A stretch of 64,000 bases of DNA, taken from the NCBI GenBank assembly GCA_030737835.1, contig CM060849.1, positions 29,439,080 through 29,503,079 of the forward strand, given 5' to 3'. Numbering within the stretch: position 1 is the stretch's first letter; the number at the start of each line of letters is the position of its first letter. Of the stretch, positions 36,661-49,375 are shown piece after piece. Position numbers and translations under genes: made by a program. The notes beneath the pieces are model-generated. The model saw nothing but the letters and a program-made list of their open reading frames with translations. It ran no database searches and had not been told where the DNA came from. The stretch comes from Acorus gramineus. Taxonomy: Eukaryota > Streptophyta > Magnoliopsida > Acorales > Acoraceae.

Positions 36661-37711
36661 GCTGTTCCATTAAGAATTCATGATTCCCAACAAAAGTAGC
36701 AGTATCCTTGAGTGATGTCTAATTCTACAAGAGTATCACAATAATCAGATAGGAGAAAAGTTGGACCTGGGAAATTGAATGGACTACTGAAGAATCAGAG
36801 ACAACGGGATCAACTCTCTCTTTCAAATTGGAGGATTATATAGAGTGAACATTAATTTAAGGTTAGAGGAAATATAGTAGTTAATTTGTTTTCGGTTTTA
36901 AGTCATAATTGGAGGTTAACTCCTTAATTTTGATAGTAAGTTTCTTGTTCGACCTCTTGCAAATAGAATTTCAATACTACGATTTTTATGTTTAAAATAA
37001 AAAGCAAAATTTGAGCATTTTTGTACCTCATGCAGGTCGGATCAAGTTGAACCTGACCCATGATTTTTAAAGGATACATCTTTATTCGACCGGATCAATT
37101 TAAAATCAATCAACTTGTATAATATCTCGAAACTCGATTTAGAGTGTAGAGTGTAGACTGCATTTGGTTGGAGTTCAATCTGAATCCAACAAAGCTAAAG
37201 GAGACCGATCAAAATCTAATCCATCGTGTTTGATTTGAGTATATATATTTGGTTCAAGGTTCAAGTTTGGTTCAAAAATGTCATTAAAAGAAGATATAAT
37301 AGAGATGAAAAATGAAAGATAGTACATAGAGAAAATGAAAAAATGAAACTGCTAAAGTATGATAGAATCGTAAAAACAAGTAGAGTGAACCCATCCAAAA
37401 GTTGATTGGATTAATTTGGATCTAGGTTTAATCTGATCACTGAAACTTCGATCCAAACTCGTACAAAAGTTGAATTAGGTAAGATTCAACCCACTAAGGT
37501 TGTAACTGCACCTGACTAGACCAAAGGAGCTCACACAATTAATGTAATTGGTGACAAAAACATAAGGTGATGGAAACAGAGGAGGAAGTCACAAAGGAGA
37601 GATTGGGGTGGATGGGAATGGGATCATTGGTTGTGTGCTAAAGGAGGCAAAGGTTGTATAGAAGTGGGCCATGTAACGAGTTTCAAGAAAGGTAATGGAT
37701 AGCTACGGTCA
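36661..37711. other. Spacer without recognised genes
   Basis: No gene or clear element was found in this AT-rich stretch. Confidence 0.45.
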
Positions 37712-37714
37712 CAA

Positions 37715-38260
37715 GAGCAACTCCAATACGGGTCTTCATTTTGAAGACTCTAATTGAAAATTTAAAATTTTGAAGATCTTTGAACTCTAATAGAATCTTC
37801 AATTTGAAGATTTTAAAGATCCATCAACTCCAACGATAAATCTTCAAATCACTATTTTAGATTGTAAAATACATATTCTACCTTTTTATGTCTCAATTAT
37901 CCAACAATAATGATATGATTTAGATCCGGTTAACTCAACGATTGAACTGATGACTCTTAAACCATTCATTTTTTTTGTTCAATAAATGAATCAATTTTAA
38001 AACATTGATTTTAAATTTTAAATAAAAAAAATACAAATGATAATTAAAGACCTGTGATAATATAGGAGTTAAATGTCATTTATATAAAATATGTTGATTT
38101 TATTGGGTGATATGACATTTAGAGATTCAAAAATGGATCTCCAAATATAAAAGCCATTTTCATTTTAAAGACTTGGAGTCTTCAAAATGAAGCTTCATTA
38201 AAGCTAGAAGCTCTCAACCGATCTGTAAATCTTCATTTTGAAGCCCCATTAGAGTTGCTC
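37715..38260. mobile_element. MITE with GAGCAACTC termini
   Basis: The ends GAGCAACTCCAATACGGG and CCCCATTAGAGTTGCTC are inverted repeats. Many CTTCATTTTGAAG-like palindromes lie just inside both ends. A CAA flanks each side (37712-37714 and 38261-38263), which could be a 3-bp duplication. There is no coding capacity. The superfamily is uncertain (PIF/Harbinger or hAT style). Confidence 0.72.
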
Positions 38261-38447
38261 CAAGAGTGTTTATTTTGACGTTGTAAGAGAAAGAATAATA
38301 TTCTTATCATTTTTTTTTCCAGCAAATACAAATAAAATTATTATTTTATTTGTATCATCCAAATGAATGCAGATGGGGTTAAAAATAAAAGTGCTTGTAG
38401 AAGTAGGTTTGGAGGGTGAGAACATAAGGTAAGGAAGTAGAAAAGGG

Positions 38448-38451
<4 letters not shown>

Positions 38452-38527
<76 letters not shown>
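38452..38527. repeat. (TA)n microsatellite
   Basis: About 76 bp of uninterrupted TA dinucleotides end 15 bp before element C. Confidence 0.97.
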
Positions 38528-38529
<2 letters not shown>

Positions 38530-38542
38530 CTTATTAAAAGAA

Positions 38543-40055
38543 GGGTCTTGCTACATGGACTCTAAAATTTGAGCCCATTAAGAAGTCCTAATAGTTGTCA
38601 TTAATTTATTGGTTCCCTGTTTGAGACTTTTTTTAAAAGGTAAAAAATGCAGAGACAATACTACCTTTTTTTATATTTAAATTTTTCATTATAAAAAACA
38701 ATCCCTCATTAATTGGGATTGAATAACCGCCTCTAGCACTCCTTCATTGAAAAAATTTCTTTTTTACCCTCATAAGGCATCCACTACTTCAAAAATTTAT
38801 TCCGGCCGGCCTTCTCATCTCTAACGATCGGCATCACTACTTTTGGATTTCTCTCGCCGCCCTTTATCATGAGAGGTGGATTGACTATCTTTCGAGCCCT
38901 CCTCTGACCTCCATCTCTTTGACCTCCATTTTTTTTCAGATACAGCTACAAATGAATATATTAGAATTTCAGATACAGATGAGTATATTCATATGAAACA
39001 ATTATATTCTACTTGTTAATGAAGCATTGCTTAGATAATTAATAAAAATATTTAAATATACATGACAAAACAATTAAATATTATCAGATACACATTAATC
39101 AAATCCATTAAAAAAATTACGAACAACAAATTGAGCTAGGTAAATAATTCAGATACACGTGTATCTGAAATCTGAAATAACAACTTTACATTAGATACAA
39201 GTGTATCTGGAATCTGAATGAGTTTAAAAATGAAACAATTATGGTTTATATGCTAATGAGACATTGCATAGATGATTAATAAAAGTCTTTAAATATAGAT
39301 GTCAAAAAATAATTAAATATTATTCAGATACACATTAATCAAATCCATCAAAAGAAAAATAAACAACAAATTGGGGTGGATAAATAATTAAGATACACAT
39401 GTATCTAGAATCTGAATTAACAATTTTATATTAGATAACAATGTATCTTGAATCCGAATGAGTTAAATAATGATCATGCAAGGTTAAAAATATACTGAAC
39501 GACTCAATATGCATACTTATACACATACACAACAACAAAAACGATTATACAAATCGTACTTATTCAGATCTCAAAAATCGTACTGAATAATATTATGCAA
39601 GGCTAAAAATTCAGATACAGTGGCAATGTATCTGAATTTAAATTAAATTCGATCTAAAAAATGTATTGATGATTCAAAGATGAATGTAAAATCAGAACAA
39701 TATGTTTTATTCAAATCAAAAGCTTAACCTGAATGGATCGTCATTGTTTGCACCACAATCAGATCGCAAATAAAAAAAATTACTAAAGTAATTATAATCT
39801 TCTCCTCCAATCCCCACCAAAACTGAATTCGATATTTTTTCCACGTATCAATCTAAATAAAAAAATGTAAATCTTATCTTAAAAGAATTGATTACTTTAA
39901 AAAGAGAGAGAATATCCTAAATCATAACCACCTCGAGATTTAAGGAATCGGTTATGGAAAAAACTTCTATAGGAAGGGTAAAGTGGGTAATTCAATCTTG
40001 CCACTTCATGGGGCTTGAGATGGGTCTACCAATTAGGGCCTAAAAATCATTATTG
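38543..40055 (-). mobile_element. Mutator-like element C
   Basis: The 1513-bp element is flanked by a perfect 9-bp duplication TTAAAAGAA (38534-38542 and 40056-40064). It starts GGGTCTTGCTACATGG and ends CCTAAAAATCATTATTG. Compared with D and E it is in the opposite orientation. A GC-richer subterminal block (about 38760-38930) is shared with D and E, and the middle holds a 238-bp tandem duplication with repeated AGATACA/TGTATCT motifs. No coding frame survives. Confidence 0.88.
38995..39471. repeat. 238-bp tandem duplication inside element C
   Basis: Units 38995-39231 and 39232-39471 align along their length, each starting GAAACAATTAT. Each contains CAGATACACATTAATCAAAT and a palindrome-like AGATACAC(G/A)TGTATCT. 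Confidence 0.8.
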
Positions 40056-40064
40056 TTAAAAGAA

Positions 40065-41234
40065 TTCTGTGATCCAGTATTTTCATTTTCCTTTTTATCT
40101 TTTAATCATTTATTTAATTACTAATACTAATAGATTTATTTAAACTTTTAAAATTTTAAATTATTTAATGATACAATCTTATCTAATAAGATTATGATTA
40201 GTAACAGATTTATTTAAATTTAAAAATTCAAAAATTATTCAATGATACAGTTTTATCTAATAATAAAAAAAAATTGGGTTTTTCTCTCATTGAATTATCA
40301 ATATTTGAAACAAACATATATATTTGTGTTATAGTTTATATAAAATGGCATTTTCATTAGGAATGACTTTTACGTGTTATTCAAAGTTGGGCTATTTATT
40401 TATTATTTTTTAATTGAGTGGTTTTGTTTTAATATTTTTTTTAAATTCTTTTTTCATGATGTAGATGTTGAGGGTTGAGAAGGAATGGGGTTGAATTGAC
40501 TTTTCGTTAAAATTGGATTTTTGGATTTATGAGGATATGCTATTATGTTATGAGGTGAGATTGTGAGAAAACACTTTTAATTAAAAAATTAAGATTTAAA
40601 AAAAAATGAGTTGAGGATGAAAATAGAAATTCTTTCTCAAATATATGTCAACAACTTTGTTCATTTGTTTGAATTTTTGACCATTTGTTAGAATCATGTC
40701 TTTATTAATATAGAGTTATAAATCAATATCAAAAGTTTACAAGAAATAATTTATAAATATAATTTATTTTATTTTGTTTGTTGAGAAAAATAGCTCTCGA
40801 CAATATCAATTTTTTTAAATAAATTCGCTCTGGACAGTAATAAATTTTGTTAAAATACTCTTATTGTGTATGCTAATATATGATGTAGCTCATAGTGTTA
40901 GATTTTATTAATTTAAAATTTATTAAAATATAAATATATAAATTATTTTTGGTGCTTAAGCACGTACAAGAAACTAGTAGGTTTTTGAGTGGTGAGACAG
41001 GGAATCAAAAGACAAAATTGAAGAATGATAGAAAAGGGAAGAGAGAGAGAGATTCATTTCATCTCACAAACAGTATTGTATTTTTTTTTTTTTTTTGCGT
41101 TTGAAAAGTTTTGAAAATAATGTTTTTCTAGCATGCTTCTTCTTTTCCGGATGCGAAATTGATCACCATGGTTCCAAATGGAGCCTCAATTTCAAATAAT
41201 AATTTATAGAAAATGATACACTCAGTCACATTTA
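40065..41234. other. AT-rich spacer
   Basis: Nothing coding was found in this stretch. Confidence 0.45.
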
Positions 41235-41445
41235 CTATCTAAAACTCAGACTTCTAATGAGGTATATGCTTTGATGAAAAATGCACGTCGCTCCATTTCA
41301 AGTTGAATGAATCTATTTTTAGTAAGTGTAAGAAAAAAATTTAGTAAAATATATACATCATCTAACGAGGTATATACTTTACTAAGCCTATAACAAGATA
41401 TATAAATCTGTATTTTTTATTAAAAAAAAAAAATTGAGTGTAGCA
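41235..41445 (+). repeat. Inverted repeat, left copy
   Basis: This stretch matches 44705-44920 on the opposite strand. Shared blocks include GAATGAATC-like and AAGTGTAAGAAAAA segments, ATATACATCATCTAACGAGG, and GTAGCAGCACTC. It may be a second copy of an undefined MITE. Confidence 0.7.
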
Positions 41446-41828
41446 GCACTCATAATTTATTAACCTTGGTAAAATACTAAAATATGTGACGTATCACACC
41501 AGTGTCCCAGTTCAGAAACTTGGGCTACATCTTCATCTTTTCAGCGTCACATGATGACAGTCACTTGAAGGAGGAGACAAGTAATTCTGATTCAATGCAG
41601 GGGTTCTAAAGATGGAGAATCTTGTACAGGAAGACGCGGAGAACTATTAAATATAAAAATCAGTAAAGGTTGTGTTTCTACTAAAGAAAAAGAAAAGTAA
41701 AGTTAAATAATCTAAAGTCTCCAACTTTAATTACTGTGTATGTCAAATGCTTGTACGGGTAAATGAAAGTTTTCTTATTGCTTTCAATCATTTTGTTTGC
41801 TTTGTAACGGGAGGAAATTTATCCATAC

Positions 41829-42044
41829 ATAAACTGGTATATAATTCAACTGTCCCCCCCCCCCCCCCCAAAAAAAAAAAAAAAAAAAAACACTAGTATA
41901 TAATTCAAGTTAGAGAGAAGGAAATGTTTTTTTTTTCCTATAAACTGATCTATAATTCAACCCACACCCCCAAAAAAAAAAAAAAACAAAAAAAACACTA
42001 GTATATAATTCAAGTTAGAGAGAAGGAAATGTTTTTTTTTTCCT
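41829..42044. repeat. Tandem duplication of about 110 bp
   Basis: Copy 1 (41829-41939) and copy 2 (41940-42044) each begin ATAAACTG and carry a C run followed by an A run. They share an identical 49-bp end from CACTAGTATATAATTC through ten T and CCT. The end of each copy includes the target-site repeat and T tract of the neighbouring LINE insertion. Confidence 0.85.
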
Positions 42045-42497
42045 CGGAAGAGGTGGACAATTTCCAACCCGATCATATATTAATCAAAACATCGAGAGTT
42101 TGAAATATAAGCTAAGAGCAAAGAAAAAATGCAAAGCGAAATAACAAAAATAGAAAAACGAGCCCCACCCAATCCTCACATATCACTATGTAAAAGAGAG
42201 CTTTACTTTGTAAACCCATGCGGATGAAATAAAAAGAGGTCTGTCACGCCATGATTCTAACTTGTGCCACATGCTTCTCAATGCAAATAGTCCCTGCTAA
42301 GAAACATCCCCAATCGAGAATGCAAGCCACCATCACATTCCATAAGTTCCCCACATAAAACCGCTTCCTCCGAAATAACGCTGCATTCCTTGTGAGCCAA
42401 ATGGCTCAAATGCTCGCCAGAACCACCCCACGAGCAACCTTAGCAGCAATGATTGTGTCCCCGTGATGGGTGTGGAAATGGTTTGCATAGCCTTTTT
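42034..42497 (-). mobile_element. 5'-truncated LINE insertion
   Basis: The insertion is bounded by a 15-bp repeat AGAGAAGGAAATGTT (42019-42033 and 42498-42512), with a T run on the + strand at the left, that is a poly(A) tail on the minus strand. The minus strand encodes AIWLTRNAALFRRKRFYVG, close to the W-x-x-R-N-x-x-(I/L)-F motif that follows the reverse transcriptase in plant L1-type LINEs. Only the C-terminal part and 3' end are present. Confidence 0.78.
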
Positions 42498-42512
42498 AGA
42501 GAAGGAAATGTT

Positions 42513-42930
42513 ATGCTTAGTATTATTTTATAGTCTTATTATTACTAGCGTACACAAAATTTGTTTGAATCAGAACTCTTGTAAAATTCTAATTATCTAA
42601 AATAACATAATTTTAAAGTCAAGCCTAAACTCGAATCAAACCGGACATGTTAGATTTGAGTTGAGTTTCTCATAATTGAGAATCCTGTTAGATTTAGTGT
42701 AGATTGACTAGTAGTTTCCCTTCCCGTTAAGGATTCAAGCTCAACACATTGAAAGTAAACCCATGATCATGACTCGTCCAAAGAGTCTAATCATATGTGA
42801 ATATAACTTTATCAGGAATAATATTACTTTAAATTTTTTTTAGTTCTAATTTTAGTCTATACATGTTTTTATTTTTTGAAAAAAATAGTATGTCTCATTA
42901 ATAAGATATATGTTCTCACTATAAAAAAAT
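42513..42930. other. Spacer between LINE and element D
   Basis: No gene or clear element was seen. Confidence 0.45.
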
Positions 42931-44634
42931 CAATATTAATTTATGGACCCCAAATTATAGACCCTATTACAAAACTCATGAGTTAGCACACTTATAATTT
43001 CTTTTATACCCTTACGTACGTGTTTTTCCCCTTTTTTGGTAACCGATCACTTTAATGGGAGAGGTGGTTACAATATTGTGTGATTTTTTCTTAAGTTTTT
43101 TTAAAAACAAAAAAAAAAAATTCACATTTTTTTTCTACACCAAAAAAACTCTCACGTTTTTTTTTTATTCGATCGAGTTGGATCGTGTATTTTCATTTTT
43201 TATTCCACCATTTTGAATCATTTAATATTACAAAAACATGAAAGAACATATTAAATTTTTTGTTTGAAGGATTAACATCCATTGTTTTTGTTTATCCACT
43301 GTTTTTATTCATCCTCTATTTTTGTGTTCGATCGATTTGACCAATTTGATTATCAATGTCTATCAATTAGATTTGTATTATGTTATTTTTATGTTTATTC
43401 ATTGAGTATATCATCACACTGATTTACATTTATATTTTTTTGTTGAATTCGGAGTTTTAGAATTCAGTTATATTTTCAAATGTAATTGAATATTATATAC
43501 ATTATACTATTTTGAACAATATTTTCTTTTTTTTTAAAGTCAGTTACATTTGTTAGACTTTTTTTTTAGAAAATGTATCCGAACATTATATGCATTATAT
43601 TTTTTAATTTTTTTTTTTGCCTTCTACGCAGTTTATGTTTTGCATTAAAGTTTTAAAATTCAGTTACATTTTTAAATGTATTTGAATTTTTTATTCATTA
43701 TACTCTCTGTTTTTAGTGTGATTTTGAATACTATTTGTTTGTTGTTTTGAAAGTCAGTTACATTTGTTAGATTTATTTTTTTGAAAATGTATCTAAACAT
43801 TATATGCATTATAGTTTTAGAATTTTTGTGTTACATTTTCAAATGTATCTGAATTTTATATGCATTATACTTTTTTAATGTTATTTTGAACAGTATTTGT
43901 TTGTTATTTTGAAATTTAGTTACATTTGTCATATTTATTTTTTTGGAAATGTATCTAAATGTTTTATGCATTATAATTTTAAAAAAGTTTTTTGCATTTA
44001 TGCAGTTTATGTTTTTCATTAAAATTTGATTACATTCCAAATCTATTTTATCTTTATATGCACTATACTTCCTGTTTTATTTGTGTTTTTAAACAATGTT
44101 TGTTTTTAGTTGAAATTCAATTGCATTCCAAATATATTTTATATTTAAATGCATTATATTTTATGTTTTTTTTTTGTGTTATTTAATAAATTTTGTTTTT
44201 CTTTTAAAAGTCTGTTACATTTTGAAATGTATATGAATTTTAGAAAAAAAGTGGAGGTGGAGATCGGAGGAGGTGGAGGCCGGAGGAAAACTTGAAAGGT
44301 AGCAGAACCACCTCTCATATGATAAATGGTGGTTAGTAGAATTCAAGAGTGGTGACACCGGTTGTCGAAGATTAGGAGACCGGCTTAAATGAATTTTTGA
44401 CGTTGCGGATGACTTAAGAGGGTAAAAAAGAAATTTTTTGAAAAATAGGGAGTGTCGTACTGGGAGGACGATCAATGTGAGAGAGTTGTATCGAAGTGAA
44501 AAAACTGAAGAAATGTAGTATTTTTTTTTATTTTTTTTACCTTTTTAAAAAGTAAAACAAGGAACCAATGAGGTAATGAAATATACTCGAGTTTCTCAAT
44601 GGGATCTAAACTTTGGGCCCATGTAACAAGACTC
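42931..44634 (+). mobile_element. Mutator-like element D
   Basis: This 1704-bp element starts CAATATTAATTTATGGACCCC-like and ends GGGCCCATGTAACAAGACTC, matching the ends of C and E. The flanks TAAAAAAAT and TAAAAAATA are a near-match 9-bp duplication. From about 43430 to 44230 it contains degenerate tandem units with CAGTTACATTT, AAATGTATCTGAA and TTATATGCATTATA. A GC-richer block near 44250-44420 is shared with E and with C on the opposite strand. It is non-coding. Confidence 0.82.
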
Positions 44635-44704
44635 TAAAAAATAGAGTATATATTTCTAAGAACTGTATGGATCTATTTGTAAAAAAAATTAATCAGACAT
44701 ATGT

Positions 44705-44920
44705 TTCATGAGAGTGCTGCTACAATTAGTTTTTTCTCAATCCAAAACACAAACCTATATACCTCGTTACAAATTCAGTGTAACATATACCTCGTTAGAT
44801 GATGTATATACATCACTAAAATTTTTCTTACACTTATTAAAAATGGGTTCATTCAACTCGAAATTGAACGATATGCATTTTTTATCAAAGCATATACATA
44901 ATTAGATGTTTACTATTTTT
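44705..44920 (-). repeat. Inverted repeat, right copy
   Basis: This is the partner of 41235-41445 on the opposite strand. The two lie about 3.3 kb apart, around the LINE and element D. Confidence 0.7.
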
Positions 44921-44965
44921 AAAAAACTGAAAACATGTGAGATCTGAGTTTTGATTGGTGAACAT

Positions 44966-45097
44966 TGTTAGAATCAGAAATTGAAGAGAATGAATCAAGA
45001 ATATTATTAGGGTTTGTATCCAATATTTATAGTACAAAAAGAAAAATGAGAAAATGACTAATCTACCCTTAACCCTAACATATATATACATTTAACA
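44966..45097 (-). repeat. 3' LTR of the Copia element
   Basis: A short 132-bp LTR with TG/CA ends and a TATAAATA box. No partner LTR is present in the window. Confidence 0.75.
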
Positions 45098-45109
45098 CCC
45101 CCCTCAAAC

Positions 45110-47703
45110 TCATGGTGGATCATACACCGAGAGTTTGCTCAACAAGAAACCATGTCGTTGAAGTGTATGTGACTTTGTGAAAAAGTCAGATAACTGAAGA
45201 GAAGAGGAAATATATGGGAGTGATATAGTGCCCGCAATAAAATGACGGACGAAGTGACAATCGATCTCGATGTGCTTCGTACGTTCATGAAAAACTGGAT
45301 TGCTAGCAATCTGAATGGCGCTCTTATTGTCACAATATAAAGGAGTAGACGCAGATAGAATGACACCCATGTCAGAGAGGAGGCGCCGAAGCCAAACAAC
45401 CTCAGCAGTAGCAGATGCCATAGCACGATATTCGGCCTCAGCACTCGAACGAGAAACAATGTCTTGTTTCTTGGCCTTCCAAGATATAAGAGAGTCACCA
45501 AGAAATACACATATACCAGTCGTGGATTTTCGATCTGTGACATCTCCTGCCCAATCAGCATCAGTATAAGCGCGAAGTTCAAGAGTAGAAGAAGACGGTA
45601 ACAGCAGAGCACGAGATATGGTGCCACGTAGATAGCGTATAATCCGAAGAACTGCTGCATAATGAACAGTACGAGGGGCAGCGACGAACTGACTGACAAT
45701 ATGCACGGCATAGGCAATGTCAGGACGAGTAACAGTGAGATATACGAGGCTCCCAACAAGCTGTCTATAACGAGTAACATCAGAAAGAGGTTCTCCATCG
45801 TCAGGTCGGAGCTTTGCATGAAGCTCAATAGGAGTGGGAGAAATGCGATCATCAGTCAGACAAGCACGGTCGATCAAGTCAGCAGTATACTTGCGTTGGG
45901 AGAGAAGATAACCACGCGGGGCAGACGCAACTTCCAAGCCTAGAAAATATCGAAGTTTGCCAAGATCTTTCATCTCAAATTGACGCTGAAGATGTTGCTT
46001 GACCGATTGTATATGAGAAGAATCATCGCCAGTGATGAGCATGTCATCGACATAAATCAACAAGATAGTACGATGGGAACCGGATGTGTGAACAAATAGA
46101 GCTGGATCAGAAGAACTCAAAACAAACCCAGCAGCACAAATAGCATCAGTGAATCGAGCAAACCAAGCGCGAGGAGCCTGCTTGAGACCATAGAGAGCGC
46201 GACGAAGATGACATACTTGACCAGATGGATGAGGAAGGCCTGGAGGAGGAGTCATATAAACCTCCTCTGATAAATCACCATGAAGAAAGGCGTTCTTGAC
46301 ATCAAGCTGATAAATGGGCCACTGACGAACAGAAGCAACAGAAATCAAAGTGCGAACAGTCGTCATCTTCGCTACAGGAGCAAATGTCTCATCATAATCA
46401 ATACCATGCTGCTGAGTGAAACCACGGGCAACCAACCGAGCCTTGTGACGCTCAATCGAACCATCAGAGTGAGTCTTGATCTTGTAGACCCACTTACAGC
46501 CAATGGGAACCTTACCCGTAGGAAGAGGGACAAGATCCCAAGTATGATTGCGTTGTAACGCGCTAAGTTCCTCTGCCATAGCATTCTCCCATTCAGGAAT
46601 ACCAACTGCCTCACGATATGACTGGGGCTCCCAATGAGATGAAATGGTTGCAAGAAAGCTCTGAAAATGGGGAGAGAATGAGTTAGAAGCAACTAGACTT
46701 AGCCTCTGAGGGGGACGACGATCACGAGGTGGATTGCGGCGAGGAGCTGGTGCGGGATCGACTACCGGTGCGGGGTCGACTGCTGGTGTATGGTCGACTG
46801 CTGATGCGGGGTCGACTGCTGGTGCATGGTCGACTACTGGTCGAACAACATCAGGCGCAGGAGCAACAACAGGGGGACTCGGCTCACATGAATCATCCGA
46901 AGAAGGAGATATAGGGGATGGCAAGGTCGTAGATGGGACAGATGAAGGAATAGAAGCCGGTGGGATAGACGATGGGATGACTCAGGAGTCGAGAAATCCA
47001 GAAAAATAAGGTCATCAACAGTAGACGGAGGAAGTGGAGCCGGAGGTGAGCGAAGAGCATAATAAGGATGATGCTCCCAAAATGTGACATGACAAAAAAT
47101 GCGAAGACGTCGTGCAATAGGATCATAACACTTGTAACCCTTATGTTGAATACTGTATCCAAGAAAAACACACATAGCAGAACGAGGAGAAAGCTTGGTA
47201 CGTTCAGTGGGAGGAAGAAGAACAAAACATGTGCAACCAAAAACACGAAGACGAGAATAATCAGGTGGCTGATTGTGAAGCCGCTCAGATGGTGAGATAC
47301 CACCAGTAATAGATGACGGAGTGCGATTGATGAGATACACACTTGTGAGAACTGCCTCACCCCAAAACTCAACAGGGACGGATGCAGAAAGAAGTAAAGA
47401 TCGAATCATCTCAAGAATGTGACGGTGTTTACGCTCAGCAACGCCATTTTGTTGATGAGCATAAGAAGTGGAAAACTGAGGATGGAGGTGCCTTGGGATG
47501 TCAAATATTCACTAAAAGCCTTAGAACAATATTCACCACCACAATCAGAGTGTAACACCTTAATACGACGAGAAAATTGAGTCTCAACCATGGTAGCAAA
47601 AGAAATATAAATACGCAATAAATCTGAACGACTAGAGAGAAGGTAAATCCAAGTGAAACGAGAATAGTCGTCGATAAAAATGACATAATATCGATTTCCC
47701 CCT
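45110..47703 (-). pseudogene. Copia pol fragment (integrase, reverse transcriptase, RNase H)
   Basis: The minus-strand frame to the stop at 45110 encodes 604 residues that cover the reverse transcriptase, with KARLVARGFTQ, QLDVKNAFLHGDL and LLIYVDDMLITG, and the RNase H, with DADWAGD and RSSAEAEYRAM. Upstream pieces (46834-47409 and 47406-47703) contain the integrase core with YYVIFIDDYSR and HSDCGGEY, and the AHQQNGVAERKHRH segment. Two frame breaks are visible, one near 47490 inside integrase and one near 46980 between integrase and reverse transcriptase. Gag and protease are absent, so the element cannot be autonomous. The reverse transcriptase frame itself is still open. Confidence 0.92.
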
Positions 47704-47719
47704 TTTGATGCGCAAGGCT

Positions 47720-47945
47720 GTGACTGGGCCAGCGGATCTGCGCGAGGCAGCTGCGGGGATGCCGCAGGGGCAGCGAATCTGCGCGGGGCAGCGGCAGGAC
47801 TGTGGCAGGGGCAGCAGATCTGCGCGGGGCAGTGGCGGGGCTACGGCAGGGGCAACAAATCTGCGCGAGGCAGCGGATCAGCGCGGGGCAGCTGCAGGGG
47901 CAGCGGATAAGTGCGGGGCAGCGGCGGGCCGTGGGTGACACGAAC
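47720..47945. repeat. GC-rich tandem repeat in the Copia leader
   Basis: Four to five degenerate units contain GCGGATCTGCGCGGGGCAGC followed by GGCAGGG-type sequence. Its position between the 5' side and the pol region resembles the GC-rich leader of the small retroelement at 17663-19367. Confidence 0.75.
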
Positions 47946-48026
47946 GGGACGACGGACAGCGAAGCGTCGACGATCTCGCGAACGGAGAGTATCGCCAACA
48001 AAAAATCAAAGAAAAAAATAATAATG

Positions 48027-48043
48027 CTTAGTGTATCATTTTC

Positions 48044-48083
<40 letters not shown>

Positions 48084-48112
48084 ACAAACATTACTTAGTG
48101 TATCATTTTCCA
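48027..48112. repeat. (CA)n/(TA)n microsatellite between 19-bp direct repeats
   Basis: CTTAGTGTATCATTTTCCA occurs at 48027-48045 and 48094-48112, with about 18 bp of CA and 17 bp of TA dinucleotides between. Confidence 0.9.
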
Positions 48113-49366
48113 TTTCATTAATATCAAACGAGTACATAACAATATTTTTATTTATTTATTTTTTTTGTGGTAAGAAATAAAGGTAGGTACTTCATTAATG
48201 TCAGCCTTCTTTGAATAATAATGCTCGATTTCATTATCTGCGTTGGCATTTCATTGTACTCGCCTAAGTTTCACTGTGGTCCCATGATCCTCAAATCCAT
48301 CACAGCCCTCCAAATCCACGTGTGATCTTAGATCGACAAATCACAACCGTCCGGGTGCACCATAGGATGGTTAAGAGTACACGCAGCTCATCGCATTAAA
48401 AAGAAACTTCATGAATCCGGACAACCCCCCAACAAAATATGCAATCCAAATTAAATAACACAACAAAACCTAACCACATTCATTCCCCTCTTTCAAACAA
48501 AAATCTAGATAAAAATTTTATGCTCGGCTCTTTTTACAATTACTTTGATGTTCTTTGAGATTTTATATATCTATCCATAATACTGACTAAATGAAATGTG
48601 TTTTAACTTTTTAACTTTGTTCATAACATATTTGTACGTTTTTAATCTTATAAATTTATTAAAACATATTATTATCTTTAACCATTATTTTCTTCTCTTA
48701 ATTTTATCTTAAGATTTAAATATATAATATATTTTATAAACTTTATATATAACCAATTTTTTGAACAAATGAATTAAAATTAATTAAAAAAATATATATT
48801 ATATATCCACAAAATCTCATTAAATTTTTAAAAATTTATAGTTTTAATGCACATTTTTAATAAATTTTAAATGACTTTTGTTACAAATGAACTGGTTTTT
48901 ATTTTTATTTTATTACTTTGTTGATGGGTTGTTCTTTAAAATTTATTAACATATAATATTATTTGATGGGTAATAAGAATGTGAGTGTGGTTCATTTATT
49001 TCTTTTATTTTATATTATTTTATAAAAAGTAATTCATTGATATTAAAAGAGTTTAACCATTAGATTATTTTATTTTATTTTTTTGTTGATTGGTTTTTCT
49101 AAGATTCATTAACCTATCATATTATTTTATTTACTAATTTTATTTTTAACACACCGTAGGTAGATAAAACTAGTTGTTGACTAATAATATATATTACTTT
49201 CATCAAATGAATTACAAAATGACATAAATTAAACAAAAATTGTGAGAATTAATTAATGTGAATGTAAATGATTAACAAGATAAATGAATAAAAATAATTA
49301 AGAGTTGAAAAAGAAAAAAAAGTAACAGCCCTCAACCCTACTTTCCTCAAATTTTTTGTCAATAGA
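48113..49366. other. AT-rich spacer
   Basis: No gene was found. Confidence 0.45.
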
Positions 49367-49375
49367 AATATCAAA

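Larger units (their letters stand above)
44966..48000 (-). mobile_element. Broken Ty1/Copia retrotransposon
   Basis: A 132-bp 3' LTR (44966-45097; minus strand from TGTTAAATG to TTCTAACA, with CTATAAATATTGG) is preceded by a polypurine tract GAGTTTGAGGGGGG. Then follow RNase H, reverse transcriptase and integrase on the minus strand, which is the Copia order. Beyond the integrase core, at about 47703, the sequence changes abruptly to a GC-rich repeated leader. Gag and protease are missing and no second LTR is found, so the right boundary near 48000 is approximate. Confidence 0.85.
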
